Counted from the stretch's first letter, positions 16,098 through 25,548 are shown. The stretch is 64,000 nucleotides of DNA from Blautia sp. OF03-15BH (GCF_003463065.1 NZ_QSCM01000004.1:124001-188000); one strand, 5' to 3'. Notes: a model not told the origin generated them from the letters alone. Numbers and translations: made by a program.

Positions 16098-16742
16098 TTA
16101 TTTTTCTCCTTTCCGAAACTTCTGCAGTTCCTCTCTGATTTTAGCGATTTTTTCTATATTCTGCTGCCGTGTCATCCGGCGGTGTTCACTCCTGATGATC
16201 TCATGGAGCTCTTCCACGCAGGTATCCAGCTCATCATTGATGAGAAGATAATCATAGACCTCCACACCCTCTGCTTCCTCAGAAGCGCGGCTCAGACGGG
16301 CTTCGATCACATCCTGTGTCTCGGTGCCTCTGCCGGTAAGGCGTTTTTTCAGTTCCTCCCCATCGGGCGGTGTCACAAAAAGAAGAAGGGTATCCGGTCG
16401 CTTTTCCCGTACCTTCAATGCGCCCTGGATCTCGATCTCAAGGATCACATTTTTCCCCTTTTCCAGCTGCTCCTCTACATAAGCCCTGGGCGTTCCATAA
16501 TAATGGTCGCAGTATCCGGCATATTCCAGAAAAGCATCCTCGCGGATCATTTTTTCAAACTCTTCGTTTGTCTTGAAGAAATAAGCCTTGCCTTCTTCCT
16601 CGCCCTCTCTGGGCTTTCTCGTCGTTGCCGATACAGACAACGCATATTCTTCCCCATGAAGCTCAAAAAGACGTTTCATCAGGGTTCCCTTGCCAGCTCC
16701 GGAAAATCCGGAGAGCACAACCAGAATTCCTCTGTTATTCAT
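16098..16742 (-). CDS. gmk: Guanylate kinase
   Basis: Gmk phosphorylates GMP to GDP. The P-loop GFSGAGKGTL is near the N-terminus, and SATTRKPREGEEEGKAYFF is the GMP-binding block. The start is set at ATG 16742, preceded by AAAGGGGAAGACG, rather than the upstream in-frame ATG at 16775. The chosen start overlaps the remA stop by a few bases. The 214-residue length is normal. Confidence 0.96.
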   Translation of the reverse strand: MNNRGILVVLSGFSGAGKGTLMKRLFELHGEEYALSVSATTRKPREGEEEGKAYFFKTNEEFEKMIREDAFLEYAGYCDHYYGTPRAYVEEQLEKGKNVILEIEIQGALKVREKRPDTLLLFVTPPDGEELKKRLTGRGTETQDVIEARLSRASEEAEGVEVYDYLLINDELDTCVEELHEIIRSEHRRMTRQQNIEKIAKIREELQKFRKGEK

Positions 16743-17010
16743 CGTCTTCCCCTTTCCACTGCATCTCTTTTGCACCTGCCGACATGCGGCGGCCTAACGT
16801 ATCCGGCTGAAGTGCGGAAAGGATCACATGATCCTCCTCCGTGACCAGCACGGCCTTGGTACGTCTTCCCTGGGTCGCATCAATGACCCTTCCGGCTTCC
16901 TTGGCCTTCTGGACCAGCCGTTTCACCGGCGCCGCATCCGGACATACCACAGCGACTACTTTTTCCGAGTTCACCAGATTGCCGAACCCGATATTTACAA
17001 ATGCTGCCAC
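16735..17010 (-). CDS. remA: RemA/DUF370 family regulator
   Basis: RemA is a small DNA-binding protein that activates matrix and osmolyte genes in Bacillus subtilis; in Clostridia the role is less studied. The 91-residue protein opens FVNIGFGNLV, followed by DAAPVKRLVQ and the strongly conserved GRRTKAVLV and HVILSALQP blocks. It lies between yicC and gmk, its near-universal position in Firmicutes, and its stop overlaps the gmk start. Confidence 0.93.
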   Translation of the reverse strand: MAAFVNIGFGNLVNSEKVVAVVCPDAAPVKRLVQKAKEAGRVIDATQGRRTKAVLVTEEDHVILSALQPDTLGRRMSAGAKEMQWKGEDDE

Positions 17011-17022
17011 AAATGATCGCTC

Positions 17023-17901
17023 CTATTCAATGTTCTGGATCTGCTCCCTCACCTTTTCGATCTCAGTCTTCAGATTGATCGCAAGATTGGAGGTCTGAAG
17101 ATCATTTGCTTTGGAAAGAATGGTATTTGCCTCCCGGTTCATCTCCTGGGCAATGAAATCAAGCTTCCGCCCGATGCTTCCGCCCTGGAGCAGTTCCGTC
17201 TTCATTCCTTCGATATGGCTTCTCAGGCGGACCGTTTCCTCATCGGTACAGATCTTATCCGCATAAAGAATGACCTCTGCTGCCAGCCTGGATTCATCCA
17301 TCTGACTGTCACCAAGAAGAGTATCCACCTTTTCCCTGAGACGGGAACGGTACTCTTCCAGTACCTGCGGATAACGGATTTCCACCGCATCCACATCACG
17401 GAGCATGCCATCGAGTTTTCCGATGAGATCATTTTTCAGATTCTCACCCTCTCTGGTGCGTGTCTCCACAAACTGCTTCAGAGCTCCTCTGAGGGCTGTT
17501 TCCAGCAGCGCCCAGATCTCTTCTTCATCCACCGTCTGCTCTTCCATGGCAAACACCTCCGGGCAGGTTCCCAGAACAGACACTGTGATATCATCCTTCA
17601 GGCCAAAGTGTTCCGCCATCCGACGATAATATTTCAGATATTCCCCGGCGATATTTTCGTTGTATTTCAGAGAAAAATTATTCTCCGTATCGTCCTCACA
17701 GGTAATAAAAACATCCACCTTACCCCGCTGTATGTATTCCTTCATTACAGAGCGGATGGCGGACTCAAAGAAATTAAATTTCTTCGGCATTTTAATGTTT
17801 ACATCGAAGTAGCGGTGATTCACCGCTTTGATCTCCACTGTAAACTTCCGGTTGCCCTGAACGTGCTCACAACGTCCAAAGCCGGTCATGCTTTTGATCA
17901 T
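17023..17901 (-). CDS. yicC: YicC family endoribonuclease
   Basis: YicC/YloC proteins are ribonucleases; the E. coli member is linked to turnover of the small RNA RyhB. The 292-residue protein starts MIKSMTGFGR and contains EIKAVNHRYFDVNIKMPKKF and the C-terminal block GRKLDFIAQEMNREANTI, all diagnostic. It is the first gene of the yicC-remA-gmk-rpoZ operon. Confidence 0.95.
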   Translation of the reverse strand: MIKSMTGFGRCEHVQGNRKFTVEIKAVNHRYFDVNIKMPKKFNFFESAIRSVMKEYIQRGKVDVFITCEDDTENNFSLKYNENIAGEYLKYYRRMAEHFGLKDDITVSVLGTCPEVFAMEEQTVDEEEIWALLETALRGALKQFVETRTREGENLKNDLIGKLDGMLRDVDAVEIRYPQVLEEYRSRLREKVDTLLGDSQMDESRLAAEVILYADKICTDEETVRLRSHIEGMKTELLQGGSIGRKLDFIAQEMNREANTILSKANDLQTSNLAINLKTEIEKVREQIQNIE

Positions 17902-18019
17902 AGATATCGCTCACTTTGCTTTCGTCTTTTTGGCTGACCGCTGTTTCATCGAACATACGATACTACGCCATCTTCCTATCCATTATAGAGGAAACACAAG
18001 CCTCAGTCAACGAAAAAAA

Positions 18020-18349
18020 TTATTTTTTCTTTTTCGGAATGCGTCCGGTCTTTTTCAGGATAAAATTCTGAAGTTTTGTAAAAATCACCAGTAAAACAAA
18101 GAAAAGGAGCACAGGAAGTACAAACATCAGTACCATGATCAGGACAAAAACGATTTTCTCTCCGGTCGTAGCTTCTGTCGTCTCCACTTCTGTTTCCGCC
18201 ATCCCTTCCACCGCTGTTTTCTCATTTTCTACAAGAGTTTCTTCCTGTACAACTGTCTCGTTTTCCGCTGCCAGACATACAGGTGCCGCTATCGCTGCCA
18301 CCAGAGCTGCCAGAAGGCAGAACAGCCAGAATTTTCTTCTTTTTTTCAT
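18020..18349 (-). CDS. Small exported or membrane-anchored protein of unknown function
   Basis: A 109-residue protein: a basic start (MKKRRKF) and a hydrophobic segment ending APVCLAA that looks like a signal peptide, then a Glu/Thr-rich linker of about 40 residues. A strong membrane helix (IVFVLIMVLMFVLPVLLFFV) and a basic C-terminal tail ending KKKK follow. The start at 18349 is chosen because GGAGG lies eight bases upstream; ATGs farther up lack an RBS. It has its own promoter. I recognise no family. Confidence 0.7.
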   Translation of the reverse strand: MKKRRKFWLFCLLAALVAAIAAPVCLAAENETVVQEETLVENEKTAVEGMAETEVETTEATTGEKIVFVLIMVLMFVLPVLLFFVLLVIFTKLQNFILKKTGRIPKKKK

Positions 18350-18384
18350 TTTGTTTTCCTCCATTGCTTCTGTCTCACAGGCTT

Positions 18385-18414
18385 CCAGCGGATACCTGCG
18401 AATTGCTCCGCTGG
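18385..18414 (-). promoter_or_regulatory. Leader hairpin of the small membrane protein gene
   Basis: CCAGCGGA (18385-18392) pairs perfectly with TCCGCTGG (18407-18414). It lies between the promoter and the RBS of the 18020-18349 gene and is not followed by a T-run. Role unknown. Confidence 0.5.
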
Positions 18415-18420
18415 AAAACA

Positions 18421-18449
18421 ATTCTACATTTCACCATTGTAGCAGACAA
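18421..18449 (-). promoter_or_regulatory. Sigma-A promoter for the small membrane protein
   Basis: On the minus strand TTGTCT (18449-18444), a 17-bp spacer and TAGAAT (18426-18421). Confidence 0.65.
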
Positions 18450-18475
18450 TTTCCAAAAATGAAACCCCTTTTCTC

Positions 18476-18504
18476 TTGCGGAGCAGCAGTTTACCTAGTA
18501 TACT
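18476..18504 (+). promoter_or_regulatory. Sigma-A promoter for rqcH
   Basis: TTGCGG (18476-18481), a 17-bp spacer and TATACT (18499-18504), 34 bp before the rqcH ATG. Confidence 0.65.
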
Positions 18505-18538
18505 GAAATACAGCGCCATTTTGAAAGGAGTGTTATCC

Positions 18539-20275
18539 ATGGCATTAGACGGAATTGTAATTTCCAGCCTTGTAAAAGAATTTAATGAGACACTTACCGG
18601 TGGAAAGATCGCCAAGATCGCCCAGCCGGAAAATGATGAGCTTTTGCTCACGATAAAGAATTTCCGCACCCAGTACCGCCTTCTGATCTCGGCAGGAGCC
18701 AGTCTTCCGCTGATCTATCTGACCGGAGACAACAAACCAAGCCCCATGACGGCGCCGAATTTCTGTATGCTCCTCCGAAAGCATATTTCCAACGGAAAGA
18801 TCTTAAGGATCTGGCAGCCGGGTCTGGAGCGGATCATCCATTTTGAGATTGAACATTTAAATGAGCTCGGCGACCTTTGTCACAAGGTACTGACTGTAGA
18901 GATCATGGGCAAACACAGCAACATCATTTTTTGTGATGACGGAAACCGGATCATCGACAGCATCAAGCATGTAGGCGCCCAGATGAGTTCCGTCCGGGAA
19001 GTTCTTCCCGGCAGGGAATATTTCATTCCACATACACAGGACAAAGAAGATCCGCTCACCATCACAGAGGAACGTTTCCGGGAAACCGTTCTGAGCAAAC
19101 CACTTCCTCTTTCCAAAGCCCTTTATATGACTCTTACCGGTATCAGCCCCCTGATCGCAGAGGAGATCTGTCATCGGGCCTCCCTGGAATCAGGCCGGAG
19201 CGCCAATTCCTTTTCTGATACGGAGGCCATTCATCTCTATCACACGCTGGCACGGCTGATGGAAGATGTAAAAAGTGGGAATTTCACTCCGTCTGTCGTC
19301 TATGACGGCCGGGAGCCTCTGGAATTTTCCGCAGTTTTGCTGACACTCTATCATGACAAACAGATAGAAACCTTCGACAGTATCTCCGTGGTGCTGGAAA
19401 ATTATTATGCCATGAAAAACACCATCACCCGGATCCGGCAGCGTTCTTCTGATCTCCGGCGCATCGTAAACACCGCACTGGAACGGAACCGAAAGAAATA
19501 TGAGCTTCAGCTCCGCCAGCTCAAGGACACGGAAAAACGGGAAAAATTCCGGGTGTACGGTGAACTCATCAACACCTACGGTTATGGTCTGGAGCCCGGA
19601 GCAAAAAAACTGGAGGCCCTCAATTACTACACCAATGAGATGGTGACGATCCCACTGGATGACACACTGACTCCTCAGGAAAACGCCCAGAAAAATTTTG
19701 AAAAATACAACAAAATGAAACGGACCTTTGAGGCACTTTCCACACTCACGCAGGAGACCAAAGACGAGATCGATCATCTGGAATCCATCAGTACCTCTCT
19801 GGATATCGCCCTTTCGGAAGAGGACCTCGTAGAGATCAAGGAAGAACTCACGGAATATGGCTACATCCGCAGAAAAGGAAATGCCAGACGGGTCAAGGTC
19901 ACATCCAGACCCTTCCACTATCTTTCTTCTGACGGTTTCCATATGTATGTAGGAAAAAATAATTTCCAGAACGAAGAACTGACCTTCAAATTTGCAGTCG
20001 GAAATGACTGGTGGTTCCATGCCAAAGGCTGTCCCGGCTCACATGTCATCGTGAAGACAAACGGAGAAGAGCTTCCGGACCGGACTTTTGAAGAAGCCGC
20101 CCGCCTGGCCGCCCACTACTCCCAGAATAAAAAAGCCGACAAGGTTGAGATCGATTATGTGGAAAAGAAGCATGTCAAAAAAGTGGCCGGTGCCAAACCC
20201 GGGTTTGTCATCTACCACACCAACTATTCCATGGTCATCGATACCGACATCTCCGGCATCCAGCAGCTTACCTGA
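18539..20275 (+). CDS. rqcH: RqcH (NFACT family) ribosome quality control factor
   Basis: RqcH, the bacterial homologue of Rqc2/NEMF, binds stalled 50S-peptidyl-tRNA complexes and drives addition of C-terminal Ala tails. Older annotations call it fibronectin-binding protein. The 578-residue protein has NFACT-N (MALDGIVISSLVKEF; EIMGKHSNIIFCDDG), a central coiled-coil region (about 260-430), and a C-terminal NFACT-R/DUF814 domain (NDWWFHAKGCPGSHVIVK; AHYSQNKKADKVEIDYV). The start at 18539 follows AAAGGAGTG; the longer frame upstream overlaps the promoter. Confidence 0.95.
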   Translation: MALDGIVISSLVKEFNETLTGGKIAKIAQPENDELLLTIKNFRTQYRLLISAGASLPLIYLTGDNKPSPMTAPNFCMLLRKHISNGKILRIWQPGLERIIHFEIEHLNELGDLCHKVLTVEIMGKHSNIIFCDDGNRIIDSIKHVGAQMSSVREVLPGREYFIPHTQDKEDPLTITEERFRETVLSKPLPLSKALYMTLTGISPLIAEEICHRASLESGRSANSFSDTEAIHLYHTLARLMEDVKSGNFTPSVVYDGREPLEFSAVLLTLYHDKQIETFDSISVVLENYYAMKNTITRIRQRSSDLRRIVNTALERNRKKYELQLRQLKDTEKREKFRVYGELINTYGYGLEPGAKKLEALNYYTNEMVTIPLDDTLTPQENAQKNFEKYNKMKRTFEALSTLTQETKDEIDHLESISTSLDIALSEEDLVEIKEELTEYGYIRRKGNARRVKVTSRPFHYLSSDGFHMYVGKNNFQNEELTFKFAVGNDWWFHAKGCPGSHVIVKTNGEELPDRTFEEAARLAAHYSQNKKADKVEIDYVEKKHVKKVAGAKPGFVIYHTNYSMVIDTDISGIQQLT

Positions 20276-20317
20276 GCGGGAGAACGCCCGGTCCCTGCTG
20301 ATCATTTGATAAAAAGA

Positions 20318-20358
20318 GGCTTACGTCACACAGATCTGATCTGACGTAAGCCCTTTTT
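20318..20358 (+). terminator. Terminator between rqcH and darA
   Basis: GGCTTACGTCA (20318-20328) pairs with TGACGTAAGCC (20342-20352), then six Ts. An A-run on the other side lets it also end the convergent darA transcript. Confidence 0.9.
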
Positions 20359-20368
20359 TCATCTTCTT

Positions 20369-20707
20369 TTACATTTTTTCAAAACGTTCCACGTTCATTA
20401 CAAAAATCGTACTTCCGCCAACCTCTACATTGATCGGAACCGTATAATTCATTCCCGGTGAGATCGGTCCACTGGGAGCTGCCAGATTGGTATACTTTAC
20501 CGTCTTTCTTTCACCGGCATATTTCTGGATGATGGCAATTGCCTGATCCACCTTTTCATCCTCCGTACCGATCATCAGGGTCACATGTTTCCGTTTCAGA
20601 AAACCTCCGCTGGTTGCGATCTTTGTTACAAAATAACCTTTAGCCACCAGCTGTGCGCTGGTCTCCATTTCATCGTCTTTTCCCACGATCGCCATGATCA
20701 TTTTCAT
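20369..20707 (-). CDS. darA: Cyclic-di-AMP receptor of the DarA/PstA PII-like family
   Basis: DarA proteins are trimeric PII-like sensors that bind c-di-AMP; their downstream target is unclear. The 112-residue protein starts MKMIMAIVGKDD and has the family's TSGGFLKRKHVTLMIGTED block and a C-terminal GGSTIFVMNVERFEKM strand. The loop between (KYTNLAAPSGPI) is shorter than in some relatives. It is a single gene with its own promoter and a strong AAGGAGG RBS. Confidence 0.9.
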   Translation of the reverse strand: MKMIMAIVGKDDEMETSAQLVAKGYFVTKIATSGGFLKRKHVTLMIGTEDEKVDQAIAIIQKYAGERKTVKYTNLAAPSGPISPGMNYTVPINVEVGGSTIFVMNVERFEKM

Positions 20708-20735
20708 AATGCAGACCTCCTTTTTCCTTTTTCCT

Positions 20736-20765
20736 ATTCTACCACAAATACTTCCATTACTTCAA
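20736..20765 (-). promoter_or_regulatory. Sigma-A promoter for darA
   Basis: On the minus strand TTGAAG (20765-20760), an 18-bp spacer and TAGAAT (20741-20736). Confidence 0.6.
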
Positions 20766-20789
20766 GATTAGATTTGTCCAGAATAGCTG

Positions 20790-20828
20790 AAAAGCCCGTC
20801 TCCCGCTGTATTTGCGGAAGGCAGGCTT
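20790..20828 (-). terminator. Terminator after leuS
   Basis: On the minus strand AAGCC...CCGC (20828-20814) pairs with GCGG...GGGCTT (20806-20791), followed by TT. A GC-rich interrupted stem about 12 bp downstream of the leuS stop. Confidence 0.75.
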
Positions 20829-20840
20829 CTTTGCAGTTAT

Positions 20841-23252
20841 TTATTTTGCAACGATATTGATGATCTTCTTCGGAACATAGATTTCCTTGATGATATTTCC
20901 GGTAAGCTTGTCACCCAGAGCCTCTTTACCTCTGGCAATGGCATCCTCTTTGGAAATGTCAGCAGGAATTGAGATCACGATCTTGGTCTTGCCGTTGATC
21001 TGAACGGGAACCTCGATCTCATCATCCTTCATGGCATCCTCATCATGCTCCGGCCAGGTGTTCTTAAATACAGACTCCTCATGGCCAAGCTCCTGCCACA
21101 GTTCCTCTGCCAGATGGGGCGCAAAGGGAGCGATCAGAACCACTGCTGTTTCCAGGGTTTCCTGATCAATGCCCTCTTTCTTGGCCATCTCGATCATTTT
21201 ATTGTTATACTCCATGAAACCGGAGATAACGGTATTCAGATTGAAGCTTTCCAGACGCTGGGTGATGGTGTGTACCATACGGTGACGAAGCTTGATCATT
21301 TCCTTTGTCGGCTCTACGGTCTTGTCCTTATTGTCCATGACAAGACTCCAGAATTTGTTCAGGAAACGATATACGCCGTCAATACCACGGTCATCCCACT
21401 CGGCATCCAACTCAGGCGGTCCTACAAAAAGTTCATACATACGAAGAGAATCACAGCCGTAATCACGTACCAGATCATCCGGAGAAACGACATTTCCCTT
21501 GGATTTACTCATCTTGATACCGTTTTTACCGGTGATCATACCCTGGTTGAAGAGCTTATGGAAAGGCTCGTCAAAATCAACCACACCGATATCATACAGG
21601 AATTTGGTGTAGAATCTGGAATACAGAAGGTGCAGGACTGCATGTTCCACACCACCAATGTACATATCAACCGGCAGATATTTATCTGCTTTTTCTTTGG
21701 ATACCAGCTCTTTGTCATTGTGGGAATCCACATAACGGAGGAAGTACCAGGAAGAACCGGCCCACTGGGGCATGGTATTGGTCTCTCTCTTTGCCGGAGC
21801 GCCACAGCACGGACAGGTCGTGTTTACCCACTCGTCAATGGCAGCCAGCGGAGACTCACCGGTTCCGGTAGGCTCATAGGATTCTACATCCGGCAGACGA
21901 AGCGGCAGCTGATCCTCGGGAACCGGCACATTTCCGCAGTGCGGGCAATGAATGATGGGGATCGGCTCACCCCAGTAACGCTGACGGGAGAATACCCAGT
22001 CACGAAGCTTGTAGTTAACGGTCTTACGGCCGATGCCCATTTTCTCAATGATCATGGGAGCTTCCTGTTTCAGTTCTGCGGACTCTCTGCCATTCCACTC
22101 ACCGGAATTGATCATGATACCGGAAGCCTGTGTATAAGCCTCTGTCATGTTCTCGATCTCTTTTCCGTCTTTTGCGATGACCTGAACGATCGGAATATGA
22201 AACTTGGTTGCAAAAGCAAAATCACGGTCATCGTGAGCCGGTACACACATGATGGCGCCGGTACCATAGTCAGCCAGTACATAGTCGGACAGCCAGATGG
22301 GAGTCTTTTTGCCGTTCAGCGGGTTGATGGCATAGGAACCGGTAAATACGCCGGTTTTCTCCTTATCCTGCATACGGTCTACATTTGACTTCATAGAAGC
22401 ATCGAAAATGTATTTCTCCACTGCCTCTCTGGTCTCATCGGTAGCCAGGCTCTTTGCCAGCGCATGCTCCGGAGCCAGTACCATGAAGGTGGCACCGTGA
22501 AGGGTATCCGGTCTGGTGGTATAAACGGTGATCTTCTCCTCGCGGCCTTCCACCGGGAAATCAACCTCAGCGCCATAGGATTTTCCGATCCAGTCGCTCT
22601 GCATCTTTTTTACCTTCTCCGGCCAGTCCAGTTTATCCAGATCGTTCAGCAGACGCTCTGCGTAGTTCGTGATACGGAGCATCCACTGACGGAGATTTTT
22701 CTTTGTAACCGGGGTGCCGCAGCGTTCGCAGCAGCCGTTTACCACTTCCTCATTGGCAAGTCCTGTCTTACAGGAAGGGCACCAGTTGATGGGGAATTCT
22801 TTTTCATAAGCCAGACCTTTTTTGAACATCTGTACAAAGATCCACTGTGTCCATTTATAGAAATCCGGGTCTGTGGTGTTTACCTCCATATCCCAGTCAT
22901 AGATAGCAGCGATCTCATTGATCTGACGCTTGATATTGGAAATATTCTTTGCCGTGGAAATGGACGGATGCTGTCCGGTCTTGATGGCGTAGTTCTCAGC
23001 CGGAAGACCAAAAGCGTCCCAGCCCATGGGATGGATCAGATAATAACCCTGAAGCATTTTATATCGGCTCCACACATCAGAAATCACATATCCTCTCCAA
23101 TGTCCTACATGCAGACCATTTCCTGAGGGATACGGGAACATATCCAGACAGTAATATTTCGGCTTTTTGCCGTCGTTGACGTTTACAGGATGCTCTTCCC
23201 AGATCTTACGCCATTTCTGTTCAACGGCACGATGGTTATACGGTATTGCCAT
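20841..23252 (-). CDS. leuS: Leucyl-tRNA synthetase
   Basis: Class I synthetase charging tRNA-Leu, with an editing domain. The HIGH motif appears as HVGH in YPSGNGLHVGHWRGYV, and the KMSKS motif as KMSKSKGNV. A zinc-ribbon-like CPSCKTGL...CCERCGTP and the CP1 editing block lie between. The start is set at ATG 23252 (MAIPYNHRAVEQKW) after AAGGAGGAATAG, giving 803 residues; the longer frame has no RBS. No T-box is present in this leader, unlike pheST and leuA in the same window. Confidence 0.97.
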   Translation of the reverse strand: MAIPYNHRAVEQKWRKIWEEHPVNVNDGKKPKYYCLDMFPYPSGNGLHVGHWRGYVISDVWSRYKMLQGYYLIHPMGWDAFGLPAENYAIKTGQHPSISTAKNISNIKRQINEIAAIYDWDMEVNTTDPDFYKWTQWIFVQMFKKGLAYEKEFPINWCPSCKTGLANEEVVNGCCERCGTPVTKKNLRQWMLRITNYAERLLNDLDKLDWPEKVKKMQSDWIGKSYGAEVDFPVEGREEKITVYTTRPDTLHGATFMVLAPEHALAKSLATDETREAVEKYIFDASMKSNVDRMQDKEKTGVFTGSYAINPLNGKKTPIWLSDYVLADYGTGAIMCVPAHDDRDFAFATKFHIPIVQVIAKDGKEIENMTEAYTQASGIMINSGEWNGRESAELKQEAPMIIEKMGIGRKTVNYKLRDWVFSRQRYWGEPIPIIHCPHCGNVPVPEDQLPLRLPDVESYEPTGTGESPLAAIDEWVNTTCPCCGAPAKRETNTMPQWAGSSWYFLRYVDSHNDKELVSKEKADKYLPVDMYIGGVEHAVLHLLYSRFYTKFLYDIGVVDFDEPFHKLFNQGMITGKNGIKMSKSKGNVVSPDDLVRDYGCDSLRMYELFVGPPELDAEWDDRGIDGVYRFLNKFWSLVMDNKDKTVEPTKEMIKLRHRMVHTITQRLESFNLNTVISGFMEYNNKMIEMAKKEGIDQETLETAVVLIAPFAPHLAEELWQELGHEESVFKNTWPEHDEDAMKDDEIEVPVQINGKTKIVISIPADISKEDAIARGKEALGDKLTGNIIKEIYVPKKIINIVAK

Positions 23253-23342
23253 TTCTATTCCTCCTTGTATTCTCTTATGGGAACCTTCTTTTCGAAAAAC
23301 TGTTAAACATTCGAAATTCGCTGGTTTCATAACTAATCACTA

Positions 23343-23371
23343 ATTTTACTCATTTGACTTGCATTTGTCAA
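23343..23371 (-). promoter_or_regulatory. Sigma-A promoter for leuS
   Basis: On the minus strand TTGACA (23371-23366), a 17-bp spacer and TAAAAT (23348-23343). The divergent gene's likely promoter overlaps it (plus-strand TTGTCA 23365-23370 and TATAAT 23390-23395, 19-bp spacing). Confidence 0.82.
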
Positions 23372-23437
23372 TAGATGCGTTTATATTCTTATAATGGAAA
23401 AAAATCTTCGCAAAACAAACGCAAAGGAGACTACCCT

Positions 23438-24076
23438 ATGAAATCGTCCTTTTTTGCAGATCTTGTGACCGGCATTTCCGGTTTTCTTTTCTGCCTTTCA
23501 CTCAGCATCGTACTGATCCTTCATTTTCGTCCTCTGTATGTACAGGAGATCAAAGATCAGGAACTTTCCTCTCTTTCTTCCATGTCGGAAACAGAGATCC
23601 TGGAACAGTATGACGCTCTGATCCACTACAATTCTCTTTTTTACCGGGGAGAACTTCACTTTCCTTCCCTTCCCATGTCGGAAGAGGGACGGATCCATTT
23701 CAGCGAGGTCAAAAAAATTTTTGACGCCATCCAGCTTCTTCTGATCTTCAGCACCGCCACGTTTTTTCCTCTGGCTTTTTTCCGGATACGGAAAAGGAGG
23801 TTTGTTTTTTTCCGGATCATCCCTTCCATTTCTGCCGTTCTGGCCTTTCTTGCCGCTTTCGGTGCGCTTCTGGACTGGGATGCCCTTTTTACCGCTTTTC
23901 ACAAACTGTTTTTCCGTAATGATTACTGGCTCTTTGACCCGGACACGGATCCTGTCATCAACCTGCTGCCGGACAGCTATTTTCTACACTGTCTCGCCGG
24001 CATCCTCGTACTTCTGCTCTTTTTTTCTCTGCTCTCTGCCTTCCTCTGGCATTATTTTTCTAGGAAGGAGCGATAA
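23438..24076 (+). CDS. TIGR01906 family integral membrane protein
   Basis: A 212-residue protein with four predicted membrane segments (about 10-30, 95-115, 125-145, 185-205). It also carries the family hallmark FHKLFFRNDYWLFDPDTD followed by PVINLLPDSYF. The family is widespread in Firmicutes with no assigned function. The start follows AAAGGAGACTACCCT. Its 3' end overlaps that of the convergent diguanylate cyclase gene by 25 bp. Confidence 0.87.
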   Translation: MKSSFFADLVTGISGFLFCLSLSIVLILHFRPLYVQEIKDQELSSLSSMSETEILEQYDALIHYNSLFYRGELHFPSLPMSEEGRIHFSEVKKIFDAIQLLLIFSTATFFPLAFFRIRKRRFVFFRIIPSISAVLAFLAAFGALLDWDALFTAFHKLFFRNDYWLFDPDTDPVINLLPDSYFLHCLAGILVLLLFFSLLSAFLWHYFSRKER

Positions 24077-25548
24077 ACCGTACAGCCATTTCTTCCGTTT
24101 CTTTTTGTTTCATAAAGAGCCTTATCTGCACAGACATAAATGTCTTTATAGCTTTTTCCATGGTCCGGCCAGAATGCAAGCCCTATACTGCTGGTGATCT
24201 TTTTGCCCTTCAGTTCCGGAAGATCTATTTCAGAAATGTGATCCCTCAACGTTCTGGCTTTTTTCAGTGCGATTTCTTCTGTGGCAACATTTTTCATAAA
24301 GACCACAAATTCATCACCACCGATCCGCCCCAGAAGATCACTCTCCCGGAACTGTTCCTTCAAAATCTTTCCGACCTCTTTCAGCACTTTGTCTCCCACC
24401 GCATGGCCGTACACATCATTGATCTCTTTAAAGTGATCGATATCCATCATCAGAAATGCCTGTTTTCCAGTGCATTCCTCGCTTGTGATCCAGCTTTTCA
24501 CTTTATTTTCCAGAGCCCTGCGGTTAAAGATACCGGTCAGCTCATCGATCCGCGCATAATAAAGCAAGGCTTTCTGTCTCCGCCCGTTCATGACGGTGAT
24601 CACCAAAAACAGCGCAACTACAAGAAGAAAAAGAACAGCAGCAAGGATCAGCTCATACCTGCGGATAAAGCTGTATTTCTCCAGTGCAGTCTTCTGCGGC
24701 ACCACATAACAGAGCATCCACTGATTGATGGAAAGCGGCGTATAATTCATGTAATAAAGCGTTTCATTTTTCTCAAATTCTATGAGCCCGCTCTTTTGCT
24801 GTTCAAAATCCTCCCTGAGATCATCCACATTTATTTTTCCCAGAAACCGTAGACGCTCACAACGGTTGTAAAAGTTGTCTTCTGTACTCAGCATAGTCTC
24901 CACAGGATTTACAATATCATCCGCTGAATGGTTCAGAGAGATCACATCTCCATTCTGCGTTACCAGAAACTGAAAACCGGTCTCATCATAAAGATCTTCA
25001 AAGACAAGACTTCCCAGATACGCCAGATCATAAGAACCTCCAAGTGCTCCCTTTACCACTCCGTTCTGATAGATGGGAACACATAAGATCACCCGCTGTT
25101 CTCCGTTGAGCTTACTGATCAGCGGATCACTCAGCGTCTGCTCGCCCTTCATTACCTGTTGAAAATAGCTCCGGTCAGAAACATCTTTCTCTTCTCCGGT
25201 ATTATAGGTACTGAGACCGTTTTCATCAATGATGCTCACAGCTTCGAGATAGCTTTGCTTCTGAAGAGAACGGATCAGATTCAGATTCTCTTCATCCTTT
25301 AGATCCTCCTGCAAACTGGCATAATCAGCCATACCTTCCATATATTTATACTGGACATCCAGAACGGACTGCAGATGAAAACACTGTCTTTCCACATAGG
25401 AGTACAATTCTTCCTCTGTGTTTTTTCTCACCTTTTTTCCGTTTATGCCAAAGAAGATCAGAATACTGATCATCATTGCGATCAGAAAGATACCGATTAC
25501 AATGCCATAGTTTTTATAGATTTCTTTCCCTTCCAGATTTTTCCTCAT
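24052..25548 (-). CDS. Membrane diguanylate cyclase with extracellular Cache-type sensor
   Basis: A 498-residue protein: an N-terminal membrane helix (about 14-34), an extracytoplasmic region of about 240 residues with Cache-like stretches (VSIIDENGLSTYNTGE; DRSYFQQVMKGE; GALGGSYDL), a second helix (about 280-300) and a GGDEF domain. The active site reads GGDEF at 410-414 with DELTGIFNRRAL upstream. The inhibitory-site RxxD lies exactly five residues before (RESD, 401-404), so an active and product-inhibited cyclase is expected. The ligand is unknown. It sits downstream of recJ and the AI-2E family gene on the same strand. Confidence 0.92.
   Translation of the reverse strand: MRKNLEGKEIYKNYGIVIGIFLIAMMISILIFFGINGKKVRKNTEEELYSYVERQCFHLQSVLDVQYKYMEGMADYASLQEDLKDEENLNLIRSLQKQSYLEAVSIIDENGLSTYNTGEEKDVSDRSYFQQVMKGEQTLSDPLISKLNGEQRVILCVPIYQNGVVKGALGGSYDLAYLGSLVFEDLYDETGFQFLVTQNGDVISLNHSADDIVNPVETMLSTEDNFYNRCERLRFLGKINVDDLREDFEQQKSGLIEFEKNETLYYMNYTPLSINQWMLCYVVPQKTALEKYSFIRRYELILAAVLFLLVVALFLVITVMNGRRQKALLYYARIDELTGIFNRRALENKVKSWITSEECTGKQAFLMMDIDHFKEINDVYGHAVGDKVLKEVGKILKEQFRESDLLGRIGGDEFVVFMKNVATEEIALKKARTLRDHISEIDLPELKGKKITSSIGLAFWPDHGKSYKDIYVCADKALYETKRNGRNGCTVYRSFLEK

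Noticed and set aside
23253..23340. T-box in front of leuS
   Set aside because: Expected by analogy with leuA and pheST, but the leader is short and has no GGTACCGCG sequence or terminator.
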